DNA of 6,933 nt from Candidatus Nomurabacteria bacterium (GTDB taxonomy: Bacteria; Patescibacteriota; Minisyncoccia; Phycocordibacterales; PALSA-1337), in NCBI GenBank assembly GCA_943354625.1, contig CALRCS010000037.1, forward strand, positions 1 through 6,933, written 5' to 3'. The position numbers were made by a program, and so were the translations under genes. Below the pieces are notes generated by a model that was given only the letters and a program-made list of their open reading frames with translations, ran no database searches and was not told where the DNA came from. Position 1 is the first letter of the stretch; each line of letters begins with the position of its first letter. Of this stretch, positions 5,109 through 6,933 are shown piece after piece.

Positions 5109-5348
5109 ATGAAAGCTTTACATTTAATTGCATTTATTTTAATTATTGTTGGATCTTTAAATTGGTTATCTATTGGTTTATTTGACACCGATTTCGTATT
5201 GTATCTAGGTGCGACGGTAGCAAAGGTAGTTTATATAGTCGTAGGTCTAGCTGCTATATTTGAAGTATTCACTCATAAGAGTATCTGTCGAAATTGTGGT
5301 GCATGTGGTGATTGTGGTACTTGTTCAACAGATAATAAGCAAGCTTAA
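5109..5348 (+). CDS. DUF378-like two-helix membrane protein with a CxxCxxCxxCxxC tail
   Basis: This 79-residue protein has two membrane helices, at about 5-24 and 38-54. The first carries LIIVGSLNWLSIGLF, the hallmark of DUF378 (family l.iiGalNWgLvGlf), and the second IVVGLAAIFEV (family l.Glagiy). The function of DUF378 is unknown. The C-terminal tail has five cysteines exactly three residues apart: C60, C63, C66, C69, C72, in CRNCGACGDCGTC, followed by polar STDNKQA. All five codons are TGT, within a 9-base tandem pattern ATTGTGGTx. Such spacing suits metal or Fe-S binding or redox chemistry, but no known fold is recognised. With both ends on one side of the membrane, the tail could be cytoplasmic or external; the sequence does not settle it. 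ATG 5109 has no Shine-Dalgarno sequence. A strong extended -10 upstream suggests it heads its own unit with the next gene. Confidence 0.85.
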   Translation: MKALHLIAFILIIVGSLNWLSIGLFDTDFVLYLGATVAKVVYIVVGLAAIFEVFTHKSICRNCGACGDCGTCSTDNKQA

Positions 5349-5355
5349 TTTGCCT

Positions 5356-5361
5356 TATAAA
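5356..5361 (+). promoter_or_regulatory. Possible -10 box of the 5379 gene
   Basis: TATAAA, in the 30-bp gap after the DUF378-like gene, would give a leader of about 10 nt before ATG 5379. It partly overlaps a 13-bp palindrome ATAAATAATTTAT (5357-5369). The region is so AT-rich that a chance match is possible; read-through from the upstream promoter is equally plausible. Confidence 0.3.
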
Positions 5362-5378
5362 TAATTTATCGAGATATT

Positions 5379-6392
5379 ATGAAAAATAAAAAAAGATTGA
5401 AGGTTGTGACGGCGTCATTGTTTGCGCTGATTTCTTTAGTATTATTAATATCTCAGATAGATAACCATAGCTCAGTAAGTACAGAGGTATCATTAGTGGA
5501 TTCTACATCTTTGATTGCGGCTTCGGTTATTCCTTCAGATAAGTCAGCGATTGTTATACCTAACGAGGACAGCCCCACTCTAGAGATTAAACCATTTGGA
5601 AAAGATCAGATATTATATGTAGGTGCAGACTGTTTTCAGGCTAAGTCATCTACTTACGGAAGCTTTACAGCAAATCAGAAAAAAAACCTTGAAACATATG
5701 ATAAATATAAGATAGTGACTGATTTAAATAGTAAACTCTCGCTAGCTAATTCTTCAAAAACATACGCAATTCAAAAGCTAGATGAGGCAAATAAAGCTCT
5801 AAAGTTATTTGGTGAAATTAAAAAAGGAGAAATATATAATTTGGTAGTGTATCCGAAAGGGATTGAGTCCAACGGATTTTATGGTTCAGTTTCTGATTTA
5901 CATTATGCTTGTGTGGGTAGTAAAAATGAACCAGGTAAGTCTAAGATTGCACTGGTTGGTACCATGGGTAATTCTTCATACAAGATATTATCTGATGATC
6001 CTAAGGGTTACAAAAACCTTCCGTTTGTGACTACAACATGGAACAATTTTGCAGCCAAAGGTAAATTGGGCTATACAGAACTTCTTGTTGCTTTTAAGAA
6101 TTCAGATGATTATGATATTTCGCTTGATGATAGAAGAGAAGTAAGTAATAGAGATAAAGTTGTTATATCAGTCACGTCTAGTGGGGAAGATTGTATTAAG
6201 GTTGATTTTAAAAATAGAAAAGAAGAAAAATTAAAAGAAAATGCATGCGCTAGTAAGGCTGTTAGAGAAGAATACTCTAAATATATAGAAGATGTCTTGA
6301 AAAATAGAGTTAAGGATTATAGTGAGAAAGTAAAAAACTATTCAAAAGCTGTTAAAGATTTAGAAGATAAAATTAGTGGTGTAAAAATATAA
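5379..6392 (+). CDS. Exported or membrane-anchored protein of unknown function, four cysteines, C-terminal coiled coil
   Basis: I do not recognise this 337-residue protein. Residues 1-7 are basic (MKNKKRL) and 8-25 hydrophobic, so it is a signal-anchor or Sec signal peptide; no lipobox cysteine follows. Residues 27-70 are a Ser/Thr/Asp-rich, probably disordered stretch. The predicted external part has a beta-rich region (about 76-270) interrupted by a helical KLDEANKALKLFGEI segment (133-147). Four cysteines (C85, C178, C272, C290) could form two disulfides. Residues 293-333 are strongly charged and heptad-like (REEYSKYIEDVLKNRVKDY and on), a probable coiled coil ending in GVKI. The opening MKNKKRLKVV with no Shine-Dalgarno sequence supports ATG 5379. 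It follows the Cys-rich DUF378-like gene by 30 bp on the same strand and may be co-transcribed. A pilus-associated, surface or periplasmic scaffold role is conceivable but unsupported. Confidence 0.8.
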   Translation: MKNKKRLKVVTASLFALISLVLLISQIDNHSSVSTEVSLVDSTSLIAASVIPSDKSAIVIPNEDSPTLEIKPFGKDQILYVGADCFQAKSSTYGSFTANQKKNLETYDKYKIVTDLNSKLSLANSSKTYAIQKLDEANKALKLFGEIKKGEIYNLVVYPKGIESNGFYGSVSDLHYACVGSKNEPGKSKIALVGTMGNSSYKILSDDPKGYKNLPFVTTTWNNFAAKGKLGYTELLVAFKNSDDYDISLDDRREVSNRDKVVISVTSSGEDCIKVDFKNRKEEKLKENACASKAVREEYSKYIEDVLKNRVKDYSEKVKNYSKAVKDLEDKISGVKI

Positions 6393-6434
6393 ATTGTAGC
6401 TTTAGGATAATAGATAAATCTTCAATTTGTTCTG

Positions 6435-6507
6435 TGCGCGATGCAGGACTCGAACCTGCGACCTTAGTGGTGTAAACACTCTGCTCTACCAACTGAGCTA
6501 ATCGCGC
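6435..6507 (-). tRNA. tRNA-Val, anticodon UAC
   Basis: Read on the minus strand: acceptor GCGCGAT pairs perfectly with ATCGCGC; D arm GCTC/GAGC with loop AGTTGGTA (G18 G19 present); anticodon loop TTTACAC with TAC at 6474-6472; variable loop AGGTC; T arm GCAGG/CCTGC with loop TTCGAGT; discriminator A at 6435. The total is 73 nt. The next bases are CAG, so CCA is not encoded and must be added enzymatically. The anticodon stem GAGTG/CACTA has a G27-A43 mismatch at its top. No intron is present. The gene is antisense to both neighbours. Confidence 0.96.
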
Positions 6508-6573
6508 ATATAATTAATAACCCTTGTGTATTCTTAGATTATCCTATATTCTCATAATTATCAAGATACTAAT

Positions 6574-6933
6574 ATGGAAATACCTATTTTATACGAAGAC
6601 AAGGACATTGTGGCGATAAATAAACCCGCCGGTATTGTTGTGCATCCAGATGGAAAATCAAAAGGTCCTTTTATTACAGACTGGGTCCTGAAAGAATATC
6701 CAAAAACGAAAAACGTGGGTGAACCTATTGAAACAAAAGATTATGGAGTTATAGAACGCCCAGGTATTGTGCATAGATTAGATCGAGATACTACCGGAGT
6801 TCTATTAATAGCAAAAACGAAAGCAGGTCATGCATGTTTAAAGGATCAATTTCAGGAGCGCACTCTTACAAAAAAATATATTACTTTTGTTTACGGGGAG
6901 ATAAAAGATAAGTTTGGAATAATAAAAAGACCC
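6574..6933 (+). CDS. RluA-family 23S rRNA/tRNA pseudouridine synthase (3' truncated)
   Basis: The first 120 codons of a pseudouridine synthase of the RluA/RluC/RluD family, which isomerises specific uridines in RNA; the window ends mid-gene. It opens with ILYEDKDIVAINKPAGIVVH (5-24), the family's first motif, and carries the catalytic HRLDRDTTGVLLIAKT (67-82), where D70 is the expected nucleophile. FQERTLTKKYITFVYGEI (95-112) matches the family's f..r.v.K.Y.a.v.G. There is no N-terminal S4 RNA-binding domain, unlike RluC and RluD. A longer-than-usual stretch (about 27-63) separates the first motif from HRLD, ending in the ERPGIVHRLD run I associate with Parcubacteria enzymes. The exact target uridine cannot be assigned. 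ATG 6574 has no Shine-Dalgarno sequence; CATAAT at 6553-6558 is a weak -10 candidate. The gene diverges from the tRNA across 66 bp. Confidence 0.94.
   Translation, partial: MEIPILYEDKDIVAINKPAGIVVHPDGKSKGPFITDWVLKEYPKTKNVGEPIETKDYGVIERPGIVHRLDRDTTGVLLIAKTKAGHACLKDQFQERTLTKKYITFVYGEIKDKFGIIKRP

Noticed and set aside
5357..5369. ATAAATAATTTAT palindrome as an operator
   Set aside because: Perfect but made only of A and T in a very AT-rich gap, so it could easily occur by chance; noted only in the promoter entry.
1..6933. CRISPR array, insertion sequence, integrase or attachment site
   Set aside because: No spaced direct repeats of CRISPR type, no transposase or integrase motifs, and no duplicated tRNA end near 6435-6507 were seen.

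Overview
This AT-rich window looks like a fragment of a Patescibacteria (Candidate Phyla Radiation) genome, most likely Parcubacteria. The attribution is inferred from style, not from a search. Supporting traits are small tightly packed genes, starts without Shine-Dalgarno sequences but with -10 boxes a few bases upstream, a ComEC split into separate genes, a MazF-like protein of the kind I associate with this group, and an RluA-family enzyme with an insert before its catalytic motif. TGA ends one clear gene at 3644-3646, so this is ordinary code 11 and not the TGA=Gly code of Gracilibacteria/SR1. No gap between genes exceeds 300 bases.

Layout, left to right. Bases 3-272 are the C-terminal OB domain of RecJ exonuclease, cut by the window edge. 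Next is an RNase HI (288-980) whose hybrid-binding (viroplasmin-like) domain sits at the C-terminus instead of the usual N-terminus. A short gap with four ATTTNAT boxes spaced exactly 11 bp apart leads to comEC (1045-2388), which holds only the OB and membrane-channel parts. An iron/manganese superoxide dismutase (2867-2316, minus) lies between comEC and a membrane-anchored protein (2882-3646). That protein resembles the missing ComEC C-terminal metallo-beta-lactamase domain but has lost every expected metal ligand. It overlaps by ATGA a PemK/MazF-like protein (3643-4140) with no visible antitoxin.

Ribosomal protein bL28 (4417-4175, minus) diverges from a site-2-type M50 membrane protease (4459-5070). 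The probable bL28 terminator, a GAAA-loop hairpin with a U tract, lies inside the 3' end of the MazF-like gene. Two co-directional genes follow: a DUF378-like membrane protein with a CxxCxxCxxCxxC tail (5109-5348), and an unrecognised exported protein with four cysteines and a C-terminal coiled coil (5379-6392). A tRNA-Val(UAC) on the minus strand and the start of an RluA-family pseudouridine synthase (6574 onward, cut by the edge) close the window.

Functionally this is mostly housekeeping (DNA repair, RNA-DNA hybrid removal, ribosome, tRNA and rRNA modification) around a DNA-uptake module (ComEC channel plus degenerate partner) and a small set of membrane or exported proteins. The unusual content is the ligand-less ComEC C-terminal homologue separated by an antisense SOD, the Cys-ladder tail, the permuted RNase H, and the compact promoter style, in which -10 boxes overlap upstream stop codons and divergent promoters share bases.
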